DNA of 51,080 nt from Methylococcaceae bacterium (GCA_029937975.1 JAPYOW010000002.1:1-51080), one strand, 5' to 3'. Positions 9,286 to 21,105 are shown, numbered from the stretch's first letter. Numbers and translations are program-made. Notes: generated from the sequence alone by a model not told the origin.

Positions 9286-9819
9286 CTACTTCTTCTTCGC
9301 TGCTTTTCTAACAACATACTCATCGGTATATCTAACACCTTTACCTTTATAAGGCTCTGGTGGACGATAAGCTCTAATTTCTGATGCTACTTGCCCTACT
9401 TGTTGTTTATCTGATCCTTTAATCAGTAATTCTGTCTGGCTGTTAGCCACAACAGTAATACCTGCTGGAACCTGATACTCAATAGGATTAGAAAATCCGA
9501 GAGCCATGGTTAGTAAATTACCTTTGACCTGGGCTCTGTAACCCACACCAACCAAGGTTAATTTCTTCTCAAAACCTTTGGATACGCCAGTAATCATGTT
9601 ACTAATGGATGCCCTTGCTGTTCCAGCCTGAGCACCTGCCTTTTTAGCAGTCTCATTCCACGTAACAGTAATGATATTATCATTAATTTCCACACTCACA
9701 TCGGCATGGATATTATACGATAACTCACCGCCACTGCCTTTGACAGTCAGACTATTACCATTGATTTTCACATCGACACCAGACGGTATCTGCACAGGCT
9801 GTTTCGCTACTCTTGACAT
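9286..9819 (-). CDS. rplF: 50S ribosomal protein L6 (uL6)
   Basis: Two-domain 50S protein near the sarcin-ricin loop and factor-binding site. The first domain starts MSRVAKQPVQIPSGVDVKIN; the second ends in EIRAYRPPEPYKGKGVRY, the most conserved part of L6. The length of 177 residues equals E. coli. It lies between rpsH and rplR. Confidence 0.98.
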   Translation of the reverse strand: MSRVAKQPVQIPSGVDVKINGNSLTVKGSGGELSYNIHADVSVEINDNIITVTWNETAKKAGAQAGTARASISNMITGVSKGFEKKLTLVGVGYRAQVKGNLLTMALGFSNPIEYQVPAGITVVANSQTELLIKGSDKQQVGQVASEIRAYRPPEPYKGKGVRYTDEYVVRKAAKKK

Positions 9820-9831
9820 TACTTAAGCTCC

Positions 9832-10227
9832 TTAACAAACAGTGCAAATAACTTCGCCGCCATGCCCAATTGCACGTGCTGCACGATCTGTCATTACACC
9901 ATTAGAAGTTGAAACAATAGCGATGCCTAACCCAGCAAGAACTTTAGGAAGCTCATCTTTAGATTTGTATATTCTAAGCCCAGGGCGACTGACCCTTTTG
10001 ACTCTTTCAATTACAGGCACACCCTTATAATACTTTAATTCAATAGTCATCTCACAATGACTACCGGTAGTTTCTGTTTTAAAGCCAGAGATATAACCTT
10101 CTGATTTTAAAACATTTGCGATTGCTACTTTCATCTTTGATGAAGGTAATTTTACACTTTTTTTCCCTGCAGATAGACCATTACGAATCCTGGTCAACAT
10201 ATCTGCAATTGGATCACTCATACTCAT
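9832..10227 (-). CDS. rpsH: 30S ribosomal protein S8 (uS8)
   Basis: Central-domain 16S rRNA binder. [17 protein letters not shown] at the start and [20 protein letters not shown] near the end identify it. It is 131 residues long (E. coli 130). In E. coli S8 represses the spc operon by binding the rplE start region; whether an equivalent site exists here was not resolved by eye. Confidence 0.98.
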   Translation of the reverse strand: MSMSDPIADMLTRIRNGLSAGKKSVKLPSSKMKVAIANVLKSEGYISGFKTETTGSHCEMTIELKYYKGVPVIERVKRVSRPGLRIYKSKDELPKVLAGLGIAIVSTSNGVMTDRAARAIGHGGEVICTVC

Positions 10228-10257
10228 TTTATACTCTCCAAAAACCTGTTAACCCTA

Positions 10258-10563
10258 TTACCAGCTTGCTTTAGACAAACCAGGAACATCGCCACGCATG
10301 GTGGCCTCTCTGAGTTTATTACGACCCAGTCCAAATTTACGGTAAAACCCATGTGGGCGACCGGTAATCTGACAACGATTTCTGCCTCTTGAGGGGCTAG
10401 AGTCACGTGGTAGTTTTTGCAGTTTGATCTGAGCTAATTCCTGATCTTCAAATGAAGTACTAGGATCTCTAATAATGTCTTTTAGAGCCTGCCTTTTCAC
10501 TTCGAATTTTGCGACTAATTTTTTGCGCTTGTCTTCTCGCGCAATCATAGATTTTTTAGCCAT
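10258..10563 (-). CDS. rpsN: 30S ribosomal protein S14 (uS14, zinc-free type)
   Basis: Head protein of the 30S subunit, 101 residues, the long form. It lacks the CXXC pairs of the short zinc form and has only one cysteine in [20 protein letters not shown]. The end [12 protein letters not shown] is typical. It lies between rplE and rpsH. Confidence 0.98.
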   Translation of the reverse strand: MAKKSMIAREDKRKKLVAKFEVKRQALKDIIRDPSTSFEDQELAQIKLQKLPRDSSPSRGRNRCQITGRPHGFYRKFGLGRNKLREATMRGDVPGLSKASW

Positions 10564-10574
10564 TGTTACGCCCT

Positions 10575-11114
10575 TTAGTTCTTAAATGGAAAATTGAAAA
10601 GCTTCAACAATGCCAAACCTTCTTCATTGGTTCCAGCAGTTGTTGTAATAGAAATATCCATACCGCGAATGGTGTCGATCTTGTCATAATCAATCTCCGG
10701 AAAGATGATTTGCTCTGTTACACCCATTGAATAATTTCCACGACCATCAAAGCTTTTAGGACTCATTCCTCGGAAATCTCGAATCCGAGGAATTGCAATA
10801 CTAATCAAGCGGTCTAAAAACTCGTACATTTTATCATTACGCAATGTGACTTTACAGCCAATCGCCATGTCGTCTCGAATTTTAAAACCAGCAATTGATT
10901 TTCTTGACAGAGTTACTATCGGTTTCTGACCTGCAATTTTTTCCATGTCAGAAACAGCTGCTTGCATGACCTTTTTGTCAGCAACAGCAGCGCCCACACC
11001 CATGTTCAGTGTAATTTTTGTCACCTTAGGAATTTCCATTGATGACTTATAGCTAAACTGCTCTTTTAAAGCAGGTGCTATTTTTTCTTTATATTTGGTT
11101 TCTAATCTAGTCAT
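10575..11114 (-). CDS. rplE: 50S ribosomal protein L5 (uL5)
   Basis: 5S rRNA-binding protein contacting P-site t[37 protein letters not shown] and [14 protein letters not shown] are diagnostic. The ORF track starts two codons earlier (ATG ATC ATG). The second ATG is chosen because it gives 179 residues, the E. coli length, and places AGGGA ten bases upstream; the first ATG, four bases from AGGGA, remains possible. It lies 13 bases after rplX. Confidence 0.96.
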   Translation of the reverse strand: MTRLETKYKEKIAPALKEQFSYKSSMEIPKVTKITLNMGVGAAVADKKVMQAAVSDMEKIAGQKPIVTLSRKSIAGFKIRDDMAIGCKVTLRNDKMYEFLDRLISIAIPRIRDFRGMSPKSFDGRGNYSMGVTEQIIFPEIDYDKIDTIRGMDISITTTAGTNEEGLALLKLFNFPFKN

Positions 11115-11127
11115 GATCATCTATTCC

Positions 11128-11442
11128 CTATGCATCCACGACTTCATTAGTCGATTTAAAGTACCTGACTTTTTTACCATCGTCTAAAACCTTAAAACCC
11201 ACTCGATCGGCTTTTTTCGTTTCAGGATTATACAAGCCCACATTGGAAATATCAATCGGCATATCTTGTTCTATGATACCGCCTTGAATACCAGCATTTG
11301 GATTGCCTTTCTGATGTTTTTTGGCACGGTTAATTCCTTCAACCAGCAACCTATTACCCACTTTTTTTAGAATTTTACCTTGCTTGCCTTTGTCTTTACC
11401 AGACAGCACGATAATTTCATCACCTTGTTTTAATTTTTGCAT
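11128..11442 (-). CDS. rplX: 50S ribosomal protein L24 (uL24)
   Basis: Assembly-initiator protein of the 50S subunit near the exit tunnel. The N-terminal KOW motif reads [20 protein letters not shown], followed by [17 protein letters not shown]. The length of 104 residues equals E. coli. It lies ten bases after rplN. Confidence 0.98.
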   Translation of the reverse strand: MQKLKQGDEIIVLSGKDKGKQGKILKKVGNRLLVEGINRAKKHQKGNPNAGIQGGIIEQDMPIDISNVGLYNPETKKADRVGFKVLDDGKKVRYFKSTNEVVDA

Positions 11443-11452
11443 CTGTTCACTC

Positions 11453-11821
11453 CTATAATACTTCGGGAGCCAATGATATAATTTTCATATATTTATCACC
11501 CCTTAATTCACGTGTTACAGGTCCAAAAATACGTGTCCCAATGGGTTGTAAATTGGCATTTAAAATGACTGCGGCATTGCCATCAAAACGTATGACAGAG
11601 CCATCTGCTCTGCGTACACCTTTACGTGTTCGTACTACTAACGCATTATAAACCTCACCTTTTTTTACTTTTCCGCGAGGTATTGCGTCTTTAATACTGA
11701 CTTTTATAATATCACCGATACCGGCGTATCGCCTATGCGAGCCACCTAATACTTTGATACACATGACCCTTTTTGCGCCGCTATTATCAGCGATATCAAG
11801 GCTAGTTTGCATCTGAATCAT
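11453..11821 (-). CDS. rplN: 50S ribosomal protein L14 (uL14)
   Basis: Intersubunit-bridge protein that also contacts L19. [20 protein letters not shown] and the end [15 protein letters not shown] are diagnostic, with 122 residues (E. coli 123). It opens the spc block. The 33-base gap from rpsQ contains no visible promoter, so S10 and spc appear co-transcribed. Confidence 0.98.
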   Translation of the reverse strand: MIQMQTSLDIADNSGAKRVMCIKVLGGSHRRYAGIGDIIKVSIKDAIPRGKVKKGEVYNALVVRTRKGVRRADGSVIRFDGNAAVILNANLQPIGTRIFGPVTRELRGDKYMKIISLAPEVL

Positions 11822-11854
11822 TGTTAAATCCCAAGAATATAATTAATTAATTGT

Positions 11855-12115
11855 CTAGTTTGAGCTACCTAAAACAGAAACCAACTTAAAGGTTTTGTTT
11901 TTGGATATTGGCCGACAGGAAGTAATCGAAACTACATCACCCTCTTTTGCCTGGTTGCTCTCATCATGTACCATGTATTTCGATGAACGTCTTATGTATT
12001 TACCATAAATTGGATGTTTCACCAATCGCTCAACTTTAACCGTAATAGATTTATCCATTTTATCGCTAGTAACCTTACCAGTCACTAAACGAATTTTTTC
12101 GTTATTTTCAGTCAT
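11855..12115 (-). CDS. rpsQ: 30S ribosomal protein S17 (uS17)
   Basis: OB-fold 16S rRNA binder, 86 residues (E. coli 84). [20 protein letters not shown] and the end [13 protein letters not shown] identify it. It is last in the S10 block and starts two bases after rpmC. Confidence 0.98.
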   Translation of the reverse strand: MTENNEKIRLVTGKVTSDKMDKSITVKVERLVKHPIYGKYIRRSSKYMVHDESNQAKEGDVVSITSCRPISKNKTFKLVSVLGSSN

Positions 12116-12117
12116 GC

Positions 12118-12309
12118 TTATGCACTCGCTATTTCATGTATTATTGTATGAATACGGGCAATGTCATGTCTTACCTTTTTCACCTGGTCAGGTTTGGCCA
12201 ATTGACCTGTGCCTTTTTGCATTCTCAAATTAAATTGTTCCCGTGACTTTTCAAGCAACAGGGTATTTAATTCTTCTACTGATTTTTGACGTAATTCATT
12301 TGCATTCAT
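12118..12309 (-). CDS. rpmC: 50S ribosomal protein L29 (uL29)
   Basis: Small helical protein at the tunnel exit, near the binding site of SRP and trigger factor. [20 protein letters not shown] is diagnostic. The ATG at 12309 is preferred over the GTG one codon upstream because it gives 63 residues as in E. coli and overlaps the rplP stop by one base (TGATG), the usual coupling arrangement. Confidence 0.96.
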   Translation of the reverse strand: MNANELRQKSVEELNTLLLEKSREQFNLRMQKGTGQLAKPDQVKKVRHDIARIHTIIHEIASA

Positions 12310-12722
12310 CACATTATTGTCCGTGTTACAAAAGTTGTTTTAACCGGCAATTTAGCAGCTGCTAAAGTAAACGCTTCCCGGGCTAGTTCCTCAGATACAC
12401 CTTGGATTTCATACAACATAGTGCCTGGTTTTACCTGAGCTACCCAGAATTCTACACTACCTTTACCTTTACCCATTCTGACTTCAAGAGGTTTTTTGGT
12501 AATCGGCTTGTCAGGAAAGACTCTTATCCACATCTTTCCTGCTCTTTTAACGTGTCGACTAATTGTTCTACGTGCAGCCTCGATTTGACGCGCAGTTACG
12601 CGGCCACGAGTCATTGATTTCAATCCATACTCACCGAAACTTACCGATGATCCACGAACGGCAGTCCCATTGTTTCTGCCTTTATGCTGCTTTCGAAATT
12701 TTGTTCTTTTTGGTTGAAGCAT
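12309..12722 (-). CDS. rplP: 50S ribosomal protein L16 (uL16)
   Basis: Protein near the A-site and peptidyl-transferase centre. [17 protein letters not shown] and the central [20 protein letters not shown] are diagnostic; the arginine in the latter region is the one hydroxylated in E. coli. The length of 137 residues is standard (E. coli 136). It overlaps the rpmC start by one base. Confidence 0.98.
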   Translation of the reverse strand: MLQPKRTKFRKQHKGRNNGTAVRGSSVSFGEYGLKSMTRGRVTARQIEAARRTISRHVKRAGKMWIRVFPDKPITKKPLEVRMGKGKGSVEFWVAQVKPGTMLYEIQGVSEELAREAFTLAAAKLPVKTTFVTRTIM

Positions 12723-12738
12723 TTTCTTGTCCCTTCAA

Positions 12739-13419
12739 CTATTTTCTAGTTTTAGATTTAGTTTTTTCAGATGCCGCCGTATGCGCATCCATATCGAATA
12801 CCTCACCTTTAAAAATCCAGACTTTAATGCCTATGATTCCGTAAGTAGTATTGGCTTCCGCTGTACCATAATCGATATCAGCGCGTAGTGTATGTAAAGG
12901 CACTCGTCCTTCACGATACCATTCTGCACGGGCTATTTCAGCACCATTCAAACGACCAGCAACATTGATTTTAACACCTTGCGCACCTAAACGCATGGTG
13001 TTAGTTACTGCGCGCTTCATAGCACGGCGATACATGATTCTTTTCTCTAATTGCTGAGCAATACCCGCTGCAACTAATTGAGCATCTAACTCAGGCTTTC
13101 TGATCTCTTCAACACTGATCTTGACCGGAACACCCATTATTTTTGAAACTTCTAATTTCAATTTATCGATGTCTTCGCCTTTTTTACCAATAACGATTCC
13201 AGGGCGTGCAGTATGAATAATAACCTGTGCATTACTAGCGGGTCTATTGATCTGAATTCTGCTAACAGATGCATGCGCTAATTTTTCTCTAATGTACTCA
13301 CGTACCTTTAAATCTTGAAGTAGGTATACAGGATAGTTTCGGCTATTTGCATACCATCTTGATGTCCAATCTTTTACGATACCAAGACGTATACCGGTTG
13401 GATGTACCTTTTGACCCAT
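12739..13419 (-). CDS. rpsC: 30S ribosomal protein S3 (uS3)
   Basis: Protein of the mRNA entry channel with helicase-related residues. [18 protein letters not shown] opens the protein, the KH domain carries [14 protein letters not shown], and the C-terminal domain holds [14 protein letters not shown]. It is 226 residues long (E. coli 233). It lies between rplV and rplP. Confidence 0.98.
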   Translation of the reverse strand: MGQKVHPTGIRLGIVKDWTSRWYANSRNYPVYLLQDLKVREYIREKLAHASVSRIQINRPASNAQVIIHTARPGIVIGKKGEDIDKLKLEVSKIMGVPVKISVEEIRKPELDAQLVAAGIAQQLEKRIMYRRAMKRAVTNTMRLGAQGVKINVAGRLNGAEIARAEWYREGRVPLHTLRADIDYGTAEANTTYGIIGIKVWIFKGEVFDMDAHTAASEKTKSKTRK

Positions 13420-13427
13420 GTTAATCC

Positions 13428-13763
13428 CTACTCGTATTCTGCGACTTTAACTGTTATATGACAGGTTCTTTTCAGGATGTGATTTGCACGTCCTTTTGCT
13501 CTTGCCCGAACCCTTTTCAACGTTGCACCTTCATTGATAAAAACTGTAGAAACAAACAATTCATCAATGTCTGCACTTTCATTATGCTCTGCATTGGCAA
13601 TGGCTGATTCTAAAATCTTAATCATGATTGCTGATGCTTTTTTAGTGCTGAATTTTAAGGTATTTAACGCCTTTTCTACAGGTAATCCACGTATCTGATC
13701 ACCTACCAGTCTGGCTTTTTGAGCTGATAGCGGAGCATTACTTAATTTTGCTGAAATTTCCAT
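13428..13763 (-). CDS. rplV: 50S ribosomal protein L22 (uL22)
   Basis: Its hairpin lines the peptide tunnel. [20 protein letters not shown] and the hairpin segment [20 protein letters not shown] are conserved; no insertion or deletion of the kind linked to macrolide resistance is obvious. The length is 111 residues. It lies four bases after rpsS. Confidence 0.98.
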   Translation of the reverse strand: MEISAKLSNAPLSAQKARLVGDQIRGLPVEKALNTLKFSTKKASAIMIKILESAIANAEHNESADIDELFVSTVFINEGATLKRVRARAKGRANHILKRTCHITVKVAEYE

Positions 13764-13767
13764 ACTA

Positions 13768-14043
13768 TCACCTTCTCGCTTTCTTATCGACTATATGGCC
13801 TCTATAGGTACGCGTCGGAGAAAACTCACCCAACTTGTGACCTACCATATTTTCAGATATTAAAACTGGCACATGTTGACGACCATTATGTACTGCAATG
13901 GTCAGACCTAACATGTCTGGACTAATCATAGATCTTCTTGACCAGGTTTTAATTGGTTTCCTACTATTACTGGCAACCGCTGCTTCAATTTTTTTAAGCA
14001 GATGATGATCAATAAAAGGACCTTTTTTAATTGAACGTGGCAC
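13768..14043 (-). CDS. rpsS: 30S ribosomal protein S19 (uS19)
   Basis: Head protein pairing with S13. [20 protein letters not shown] and the end [14 protein letters not shown] are diagnostic, and 91 residues is normal (E. coli 92). It lies 11 bases after rplB. Confidence 0.98.
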   Translation of the reverse strand: MPRSIKKGPFIDHHLLKKIEAAVASNSRKPIKTWSRRSMISPDMLGLTIAVHNGRQHVPVLISENMVGHKLGEFSPTRTYRGHIVDKKARR

Positions 14044-14054
14044 TCTTATACCTC

Positions 14055-14882
14055 TTATTTTTTATTACGGCGTCTGACAATCATTTTATCAGTGCGTTTG
14101 TTGTTTCTAGTCTTATAACCTTTAGCAGGTGTTCCCCAAGGTGAAACAGGATGTCTACCCCCAGAGGTACGGCCTTCACCACCACCATGCGGATGATCCA
14201 CCGGGTTCATAGCAACACCACGCACAGTAGGTCTAATACCTCTATGCCTAGATGCTCCCGCTTTACCTAACGAAATCAGGTTATGTTCGGAGTTAGAAAC
14301 CTCACCAATAACCGCTTTACAATCCCCCAGAATCTTGCGCATTTCGCCTGAGCGAAGACGCAGTGTAACATGTGGACCGTCTTTAGCAACCAGTTGAGCT
14401 GAAGTGCCAGCACTACGAGCGATTTGCGCTCCTTTGCCAGGCTTCATTTCAACACAGTGTATCGTTGTACCCAATGGAATGTTGCGCAAAGGCATACAAT
14501 TCCCTGGTTTGATCGGCGTTGTTTCAGAAGAAATAATATCTTGCCCTACTTCTATTCCTGTAGGAGCTATTATATATTTTCTTTCGCCATCTTTAAACAA
14601 CAACAATGCAATATTTGCTGTTCTGTTAGGATCGTACTCGATCCTTTCCACGATAGCAGGGATATCTGTTTTGGTTCGTTTAAAATCAATAATTCGATAA
14701 TGTTGCTTATGCCCACCACCGATATGACGTGTTGTTATTCTGCCTTGATTGTTTCTACCGCCTGTTTTGCTTTTTTTCTCAAGCAACTGTGCAAATGGCT
14801 TACCTTTATGTAAGTCAGTATGCTTAACACGTATAACAAAACGTGAGCCTGGTGAGGTCGGTTTAGATTTTAGAATAGCCAT
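14055..14882 (-). CDS. rplB: 50S ribosomal protein L2 (uL2)
   Basis: One of the oldest 50S proteins, needed for subunit joining and peptidyl transfer. [20 protein letters not shown] in the N-terminal half and [20 protein letters not shown] near the end are the family hallmarks; the latter contains the conserved histidine. The length of 275 residues is standard. It lies 36 bases after rplW. Confidence 0.98.
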   Translation of the reverse strand: MAILKSKPTSPGSRFVIRVKHTDLHKGKPFAQLLEKKSKTGGRNNQGRITTRHIGGGHKQHYRIIDFKRTKTDIPAIVERIEYDPNRTANIALLLFKDGERKYIIAPTGIEVGQDIISSETTPIKPGNCMPLRNIPLGTTIHCVEMKPGKGAQIARSAGTSAQLVAKDGPHVTLRLRSGEMRKILGDCKAVIGEVSNSEHNLISLGKAGASRHRGIRPTVRGVAMNPVDHPHGGGEGRTSGGRHPVSPWGTPAKGYKTRNNKRTDKMIVRRRNKK

Positions 14883-14918
14883 TTGCTTTCTACCGTTATA
14901 TATAAAGTTTCTTTATTT

Positions 14919-15218
14919 TTATGCTGAAGCAAAATCAATATCATGACCGGCTTTAAGCTTAACATATGCTTTTTTCCAATCAGATCGTTTACCTAGCGAG
15001 CGACCAAAGCGTTTAACTTTACCTTTGACATTAAGAACTTGAACGGTTTCAACTTCTACTTCAAACATAAGCTCAACAGCTTTCTTTATTTCTAGTTTTG
15101 TAGCAACTGTCTGTACTTTAAATACAAAACGATTACTGTCTTCAGCGGCTATAGTACTTTTTTCAGATACAACCGGTGACAACAAGACATTGCTTAATTT
15201 ATTTTGCTCAATACTCAT
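14919..15218 (-). CDS. rplW: 50S ribosomal protein L23 (uL23)
   Basis: Tunnel-exit protein that docks trigger factor and SRP. LLSPVVSEKSTIAAED and VEVETVQVLNVKGKVKRFGR are diagnostic; 99 residues is the normal size. It overlaps the end of rplD by four bases (ATGA-type coupling). Confidence 0.98.
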   Translation of the reverse strand: MSIEQNKLSNVLLSPVVSEKSTIAAEDSNRFVFKVQTVATKLEIKKAVELMFEVEVETVQVLNVKGKVKRFGRSLGKRSDWKKAYVKLKAGHDIDFASA

Positions 15219-15835
15219 GCCAAACGCTCCTCAAGTTGCTTTATCGCTGAAGAAGTTGCAATGACTTTGTCCGCAGCAACCAAATCAACTGGATTGACGG
15301 CTGATACACTCACGACTTCAACATAAGGGATATTTCGTGATCCAAGTATTAAGTTATCAGTCAATTCATCCGTCACGATCAATACACGTTTAGCATCAAT
15401 GCCTGATAACTTGGCAATCATTTCTTTAGTCTTGGGTGTTTCAGGATGAATCTCGTTACTGACCACCAACCTGTCCTGACGCAATAACTCAGAAAATATT
15501 GAGCGGATTCCCACTTTATACATTTTCTTGTTTATTTTTTGCGTATACGAACGTGGCTGCGCTGCAAAAGTAACACCACCACTACGCCACAAAGGACTAC
15601 GTGAGGTACCGGCTCTAGCACGACCAGTTCCTTTTTGGTTCCAAGGCTTAGCGCCCCCACCACTCACGGCTGAACGATTTTTCTGAGCCACTGTTCCAGC
15701 TCTGGCACCGGCCAGATGTCTTACCACCAACTGATGAACTAAAGTTTCATTAAATTCCTGTCCAAAAACCTGCTCTGAAACATCAATTGCTCCAGCAGAG
15801 TCTTTGTCATTAACTGCAGGTATTTGCAAAGTCAT
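15215..15835 (-). CDS. rplD: 50S ribosomal protein L4 (uL4)
   Basis: Globular domain plus a long loop reaching the peptide tunnel; the loop is seen in GTGRARAGTSRSPLWRSGG. It is 206 residues long (E. coli 201). In enterobacteria L4 represses its own operon through the S10 leader. That leader is missing here because rpsJ follows tuf after five bases, so L4 autogenous control of that kind is unlikely. Confidence 0.98.
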   Translation of the reverse strand: MTLQIPAVNDKDSAGAIDVSEQVFGQEFNETLVHQLVVRHLAGARAGTVAQKNRSAVSGGGAKPWNQKGTGRARAGTSRSPLWRSGGVTFAAQPRSYTQKINKKMYKVGIRSIFSELLRQDRLVVSNEIHPETPKTKEMIAKLSGIDAKRVLIVTDELTDNLILGSRNIPYVEVVSVSAVNPVDLVAADKVIATSSAIKQLEERLA

Positions 15836-15838
15836 AAC

Positions 15839-16489
15839 CTAACCTTTATTCCGCATCTTCATGGCAGGTGTAATCACTACATCCCCACCTTTAGCACCTG
15901 GCACGGAGCCGGCTACTAAAATTAAATTTCTTTCGACATCAATGGAGTGAATTGTCAAATTCTGCACAGTTCTTTTCACTGCCCCCATATGTCCTGACAT
16001 TTTTTTCCCTTTGAAAACCCGACCCGGCGTTTGACACATACCAATGGATCCGTTAGATCTATGTGATATTGAGTTACCGTGAGTCGCATCCTGCATTCCA
16101 AAGTGGTGACGCTTTATTCCGCCTTGAAAACCTTTACCAATAGAGGTAGCTGATGCATCAACGGCCTGTCCTTCAACGAACACACTCAGACCAAGCTCTG
16201 AACCTGCAGACAAGTTTTCACCCTCGCCGTCATCCAGTCTGAACTCATGCAAGGCATACCCTGCAGTAACATTAGCTGCTGCATAATGCCCCGCCATTGC
16301 CTTGTTAACTTTAGATGATTTTTTATCACCCACTGCAATCTGAACCGCACGATAACCATCGCGATCAACATTTTTAACCTGTACAACTCTATTAGAATTA
16401 ACTTCTAATACAGTAACAGATACTGCTGTACCATCTTCTTTGAAGATTCGGGTCATACCACATTTACGACCAATAAGACCTATTGACAT
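15839..16489 (-). CDS. rplC: 50S ribosomal protein L3 (uL3)
   Basis: Early assembly protein whose loop reaches the peptidyl-transferase centre. [20 protein letters not shown] opens it and [20 protein letters not shown] is the conserved loop region, followed by the QTPGRV segment. It is 216 residues (E. coli 209). It lies 21 bases after rpsJ and three before rplD. Confidence 0.98.
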   Translation of the reverse strand: MSIGLIGRKCGMTRIFKEDGTAVSVTVLEVNSNRVVQVKNVDRDGYRAVQIAVGDKKSSKVNKAMAGHYAAANVTAGYALHEFRLDDGEGENLSAGSELGLSVFVEGQAVDASATSIGKGFQGGIKRHHFGMQDATHGNSISHRSNGSIGMCQTPGRVFKGKKMSGHMGAVKRTVQNLTIHSIDVERNLILVAGSVPGAKGGDVVITPAMKMRNKG

Positions 16490-16510
16490 CTGTCAATTCC
16501 TCGCACTTAA

Positions 16511-16822
16511 TTATTGAAGTTTAATCTGAACATCAACCCCAGAAGCAAGATCTAATTTCATCAATGCATCTACAGTTTTGTCGGTTGGCTCAACTATATC
16601 CAACAATCTTTTATAGGTTCTTAACTCATATTGATCTCTGGCATCTTTATTAACATGCGGTGAAATCAATATGGTAAAGCGTTCTTTTTTAGTTGGCAAA
16701 GGAATGGGACCCATTACCTGGGCACCCGTTCTTTTTGCTGTTTCAACTATCTCACTTGAAGACTGATCAATCAGTTTATGATCAAATGCTTTCAAGCGTA
16801 TTCTAATAGTTTGGTTAGCCAT
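16511..16822 (-). CDS. rpsJ: 30S ribosomal protein S10 (uS10, NusE)
   Basis: Head protein that also acts as NusE in antitermination with Nus[21 protein letters not shown] and [20 protein letters not shown] are diagnostic; 103 residues equals E. coli. The ATG lies only five bases after the tuf stop, so there is no room for an S10-type leader and no separate promoter. Confidence 0.98.
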   Translation of the reverse strand: MANQTIRIRLKAFDHKLIDQSSSEIVETAKRTGAQVMGPIPLPTKKERFTILISPHVNKDARDQYELRTYKRLLDIVEPTDKTVDALMKLDLASGVDVQIKLQ

Positions 16823-16827
16823 TTATA

Positions 16828-18048
16828 TTACTCGACGATTGTAGCAACAACACCCGCACCTACTGTGCGGCCACCTTCACGTACTGCGAAACGTAAACCT
16901 TCTTCCATCGCAATAGGGTTGATCAATGTCACTTCCACAGTCACATTATCACCCGGCATTACCATTTCCACGCCATCACCAAGCTCAACTGCGCCCGTAA
17001 TGTCAGTTGTTCTAAAGTAAAACTGAGGGCGATATCCGTTAAAGAATGGTGTGTGGCGTCCACCTTCATCTTTTGACAAGACGTAGATTTCAGCTGTAAA
17101 TTTTGAATGAGGATTAACCGAACCTGGGTGAGCCAATACTTGACCACGCTCAACTTCTTCACGCTTGGTACCACGTAATAAAACACCTACGTTATCTCCA
17201 GCTTCACCTTGATCCAGCAATTTACGGAACATTTCCACACCCGTACAAACTGTTTTAGCAGTGTCTTTAATGCCGATGATTTCAAGTTCCTCACCCACTT
17301 TAACCACACCACGTTCAATACGTCCGGTTACAACCGTACCACGACCTGAAATTGAGAACACATCTTCAACAGGCATAATGAATGCGCCATCAATTGCACG
17401 CTCAGGCAGAGGAATATATGAATCTAAAGCCTCTACTAATTTCATTACAGAAGGAACACCTACTATACTGGTATCACCTTCCAATGCTTTCAGTGCAGAA
17501 CCAACAATAATTGGTGTATCATCACCAGGAAATTCGTATTGGTCTAATAGCTCACGCAATTCCATCTCGACCAACTCGATCATTTCATCATATTCTTCCG
17601 TGCCTAAACCACCACAATCATCAGCAAGAATATCTGCTTTGTTTAGAAACACTATTATATATGGAACACCTACTTGTTTAGATAACAAGATGTGCTCTCT
17701 TGTTTGAGGCATAGGACCATCAGTCGCACCACAAACCAAAATCGCGCCGTCCATTTGAGCAGCACCAGTAATCATGTTTTTCACATAATCGGCGTGACCT
17801 GGACAGTCAACGTGTGCATAGTGACGATTTGCTGATTCATACTCCACGTGCGATGTTGCAATGGTAATACCACGCTCACGCTCTTCCGGTGCATTATCAA
17901 TTTCGTCAAATGCCTTAACTTCTCCACCCATAGCCTCTGCCATTACTTTAGTCAAAGCCGCAGTCAGGGTGGTCTTACCATGGTCAACGTGGCCAATAGT
18001 ACCTACGTTGACATGGGGTTTTGTTCTTTGAAATTTTTCTTTAGCCAT
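16828..18048 (-). CDS. tuf: Elongation factor Tu, with an insertion after NKAD
   Basis: GTPase that carries aminoacyl-tRNA to the ribosome. The G motifs are present: GHVDHGKT (19-26), DCPGH (81-85) and NKAD (136-139). Domains 2 and 3 are complete, ending [13 protein letters not shown]. The length is 406 residues against 394 in E. coli. By comparison with remembered E. coli sequence, about ten extra residues (around 141-152, [12 protein letters not shown]) lie directly after the guanine-specificity motif and two more lie before SYIP. It is the only tuf in the window and sits between fusA and rpsJ. Confidence 0.98.
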   Translation of the reverse strand: MAKEKFQRTKPHVNVGTIGHVDHGKTTLTAALTKVMAEAMGGEVKAFDEIDNAPEERERGITIATSHVEYESANRHYAHVDCPGHADYVKNMITGAAQMDGAILVCGATDGPMPQTREHILLSKQVGVPYIIVFLNKADILADDCGGLGTEEYDEMIELVEMELRELLDQYEFPGDDTPIIVGSALKALEGDTSIVGVPSVMKLVEALDSYIPLPERAIDGAFIMPVEDVFSISGRGTVVTGRIERGVVKVGEELEIIGIKDTAKTVCTGVEMFRKLLDQGEAGDNVGVLLRGTKREEVERGQVLAHPGSVNPHSKFTAEIYVLSKDEGGRHTPFFNGYRPQFYFRTTDITGAVELGDGVEMVMPGDNVTVEVTLINPIAMEEGLRFAVREGGRTVGAGVVATIVE

Positions 18049-18078
18049 GGGTCAATACCTTTATAGTCTCTACTTAAT

Positions 18079-20172
18079 TTAAACTTTACCAATAATAGCT
18101 TCCGTAACACTTGCAGGTGCTTCGCTATATTTTTTAAACTGCATACTGTATGTTGCCCGCCCTTGAGTTGCCGAACGTAAATCAGTTGCATAACCAAACA
18201 TTTCAGCCAACGGAACCTCGCAATCTATTGCAGTCCCAACCGGCGAATCATCCATCCCTAGAACAATTCCGCGACGTCGATTGATGTCGCCAACAACATC
18301 CCCCATATAGTTCTGGGGAGTCACCACTTCAACCTTCATAATAGGTTCAAGTAACACAGGATTTGCAGTTTTGGCCCCATCCCTAAAGCCTATAGATCCT
18401 GCTATTTTGAAAGCCATTTCATTCGAATCGACATCATGATACGAACCATCGAATAAACTAACTTTTACATCAACAACTGGAAAGCCGCCTAACACACCGC
18501 TTTCCATTTGCTCTTGAATTCCTTGGTCGATAGCCGGGATATATTCTTTTGGAATCGCACCCGCTACCACTTCATTGACAAACTCGTAACCAGCCCCTTC
18601 TTCCTTAGGCTCTATTCGCAAACAGACATGACCATATTGGCCTCGACCCCCGGTTTGCTTGATGAATTTCCCTTCACACTTAACGGTTTGTTTAATTGTT
18701 TCTTTATAGGCGACTTGCGGATCACCTACATTTGCCATCACATCGAATTCTCTTCGCATGCGATCAATAATTATCTCAAGATGTAACTCACCCATTCCTG
18801 AAATAATGGTTTGGCCGGAATCTTCATCACCTTCTACCTTAAATGATGGATCCTCTTGCGCCAGTCTATTCAACGCTTTACTTAGCTTATCCTGATCCGC
18901 TAGTGTTTTCGGTTCTACCGCAACTGAAATCACCGGATCTGGAAAGCTCATTCTTTCCAATACAATAGTATCTTTAAGGTCGCACAGGGTATCACCTGTA
19001 ACAACACTCTTAAGCCCTATTGCTGCAGCTATATCGCCCGCCCTGACTTCCTTCACTTCCTCACGGCTATTGGCATGCATCTGAACAATACGTCCTACCC
19101 GTTCTCGCTTGCCTTTGTTCGAGTTATAAACTACCTCGCCCGCACGTAACGTCCCAGAATACACTCTAAAAAACGTTAAGGTCCCAACAAAAGGGTCCGT
19201 GGCAATCTTAAAAGCCAGCGCAGAAAAAGGTTCATCGTCATCTGCGTTTCTTAACTTTTCATCTTCGGATGCTTCAGCAAGCCCGCGAACAGAGCCTACA
19301 TCTGTCGGCGCAGGCAAATATTCTATAACACCATCCAATAAACTTTGAACACCTTTGTTTTTGAAGGCAGAGCCACAAAAAGCCGGGGTTATTTTATTTG
19401 CCAGCACTTGCGACCGAATTGCACCTCTGATTTCATCATCTGTCAAAACACCCTCTTCCAGGTATTTCTCCATTAATTCATCATCTGCATCCGCTGCATT
19501 TTCCAGTAAATTTTCTCGCCAATGCTCAGCTGTAGCAAGCAAATCCGCAGGAATCTCCTTTTCTTCAAAGGCCACCCCCATATTACCGGACTCCCAATAC
19601 ACAGCCTTCATTTTGATGAGATCAACGATCCCTACAAAACTGTCCTCTGCGCCTATTGGCAGCTGCATCGGCACAGGGTTAGCCCCTAAGCGTGTTTTTA
19701 TCTGCTCGAGCACACGAAAATAATCGGCGCCCGTGCGATCCATCTTGTTCACAAAAACGACTCGCGGAACCTTATACTTGTTCGCCTGCCTCCAAACCGT
19801 TTCTGACTGAGGCTCAACACCTCCCACGGCACAAAAAACAGCGCAGGCACCATCTAAAACCCGCAGAGATCTTTCAACCTCGATAGTAAAGTCCACATGC
19901 CCCGGCGTATCAATAATGTTAATCCGATGCAGTGGAAACTGCCCGAACATTCCACGCCAAAAACAGGTTGTGGCAGCCGCAGTAATAGTTATCCCTCTTT
20001 CCTGCTCCTGCTCCATCCAATCCATGGTTGCCGCACCGTCATGCACTTCTCCAATCTTATGAGAAACACCGGTGTAATACAGTATCCTTTCCGTGGTAGT
20101 GGTCTTGCCCGCATCTATATGCGCCATGATTCCTATATTTCGATAACGAGCAATAGGTGTTTTGCGCGACAC
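18079..20172 (-). CDS. fusA: Elongation factor G
   Basis: GTPase that drives translocation and, with RRF, ribosome recycling. The G motifs AHIDAGKTT (17-25), DTPGHVDF and NKMD are intact, and [16 protein letters not shown] marks switch I. Domains III-V follow, with [12 protein letters not shown] and the late [12 protein letters not shown]. At 697 residues it is a standard EF-G. It lies between rpsG and tuf in the str order, with gaps of 28 and 30 bases. Confidence 0.98.
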   Translation of the reverse strand: MSRKTPIARYRNIGIMAHIDAGKTTTTERILYYTGVSHKIGEVHDGAATMDWMEQEQERGITITAAATTCFWRGMFGQFPLHRINIIDTPGHVDFTIEVERSLRVLDGACAVFCAVGGVEPQSETVWRQANKYKVPRVVFVNKMDRTGADYFRVLEQIKTRLGANPVPMQLPIGAEDSFVGIVDLIKMKAVYWESGNMGVAFEEKEIPADLLATAEHWRENLLENAADADDELMEKYLEEGVLTDDEIRGAIRSQVLANKITPAFCGSAFKNKGVQSLLDGVIEYLPAPTDVGSVRGLAEASEDEKLRNADDDEPFSALAFKIATDPFVGTLTFFRVYSGTLRAGEVVYNSNKGKRERVGRIVQMHANSREEVKEVRAGDIAAAIGLKSVVTGDTLCDLKDTIVLERMSFPDPVISVAVEPKTLADQDKLSKALNRLAQEDPSFKVEGDEDSGQTIISGMGELHLEIIIDRMRREFDVMANVGDPQVAYKETIKQTVKCEGKFIKQTGGRGQYGHVCLRIEPKEEGAGYEFVNEVVAGAIPKEYIPAIDQGIQEQMESGVLGGFPVVDVKVSLFDGSYHDVDSNEMAFKIAGSIGFRDGAKTANPVLLEPIMKVEVVTPQNYMGDVVGDINRRRGIVLGMDDSPVGTAIDCEVPLAEMFGYATDLRSATQGRATYSMQFKKYSEAPASVTEAIIGKV

Positions 20173-20200
20173 AGTTAATTCCTTTTAAAAAAAACTTAAA

Positions 20201-20674
<474 letters not shown>

Positions 20675-20696
20675 TCAAACTCCTCAATACTTTAGC

Positions 20697-21071
20697 TTAA
20701 GACTTAGGCTTTTTTGTTCCATATTTGGAACGCCCTGCTTTTCTTCCATCCACACCAGAAGTATCAAGACTTCCACGAACGACATGATAGCGAACACCTG
20801 GCAAATCCTTTACACGACCGCCTCTAATCAATACCACGGAATGTTCCTGTAAGTTATGGCCTTCACCGCCTATATAACTACTTACCTCATATCCGCTAGT
20901 AAGCCTGACTCTTGCCACCTTACGCATCGCCGAATTCGGTTTTTTAGGGGTTGTCGTATACACTCTCGTACACACACCTCGCCTTTGAGGGCATGCTTTT
21001 AAAGCAGGCACTTTGCTTTTTTCTATTTTTTTAGCACGAGGCCTACGGACCAACTGACTGATCGTTGCCAT
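20697..21071 (-). CDS. rpsL: 30S ribosomal protein S12 (uS12)
   Basis: Decoding-centre protein. [20 protein letters not shown] carries the lysines linked to streptomycin response in their normal state, and [17 protein letters not shown] holds the aspartate that is methylthiolated in E. coli. It is 124 residues long. A CGGAG ribosome site precedes the ATG. It is first in the str block, behind its own promoter (21200-21228) and a folded leader of about 120 bases. Confidence 0.98.
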   Translation of the reverse strand: MATISQLVRRPRAKKIEKSKVPALKACPQRRGVCTRVYTTTPKKPNSAMRKVARVRLTSGYEVSSYIGGEGHNLQEHSVVLIRGGRVKDLPGVRYHVVRGSLDTSGVDGRKAGRSKYGTKKPKS

Positions 21072-21105
21072 ATCTTATTCACTCCGATATACAATTTTTT
21101 AATTG

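Noticed and set aside
16823-16827. S10 leader between tuf and rpsJ
   Set aside because: Only five bases separate the genes.
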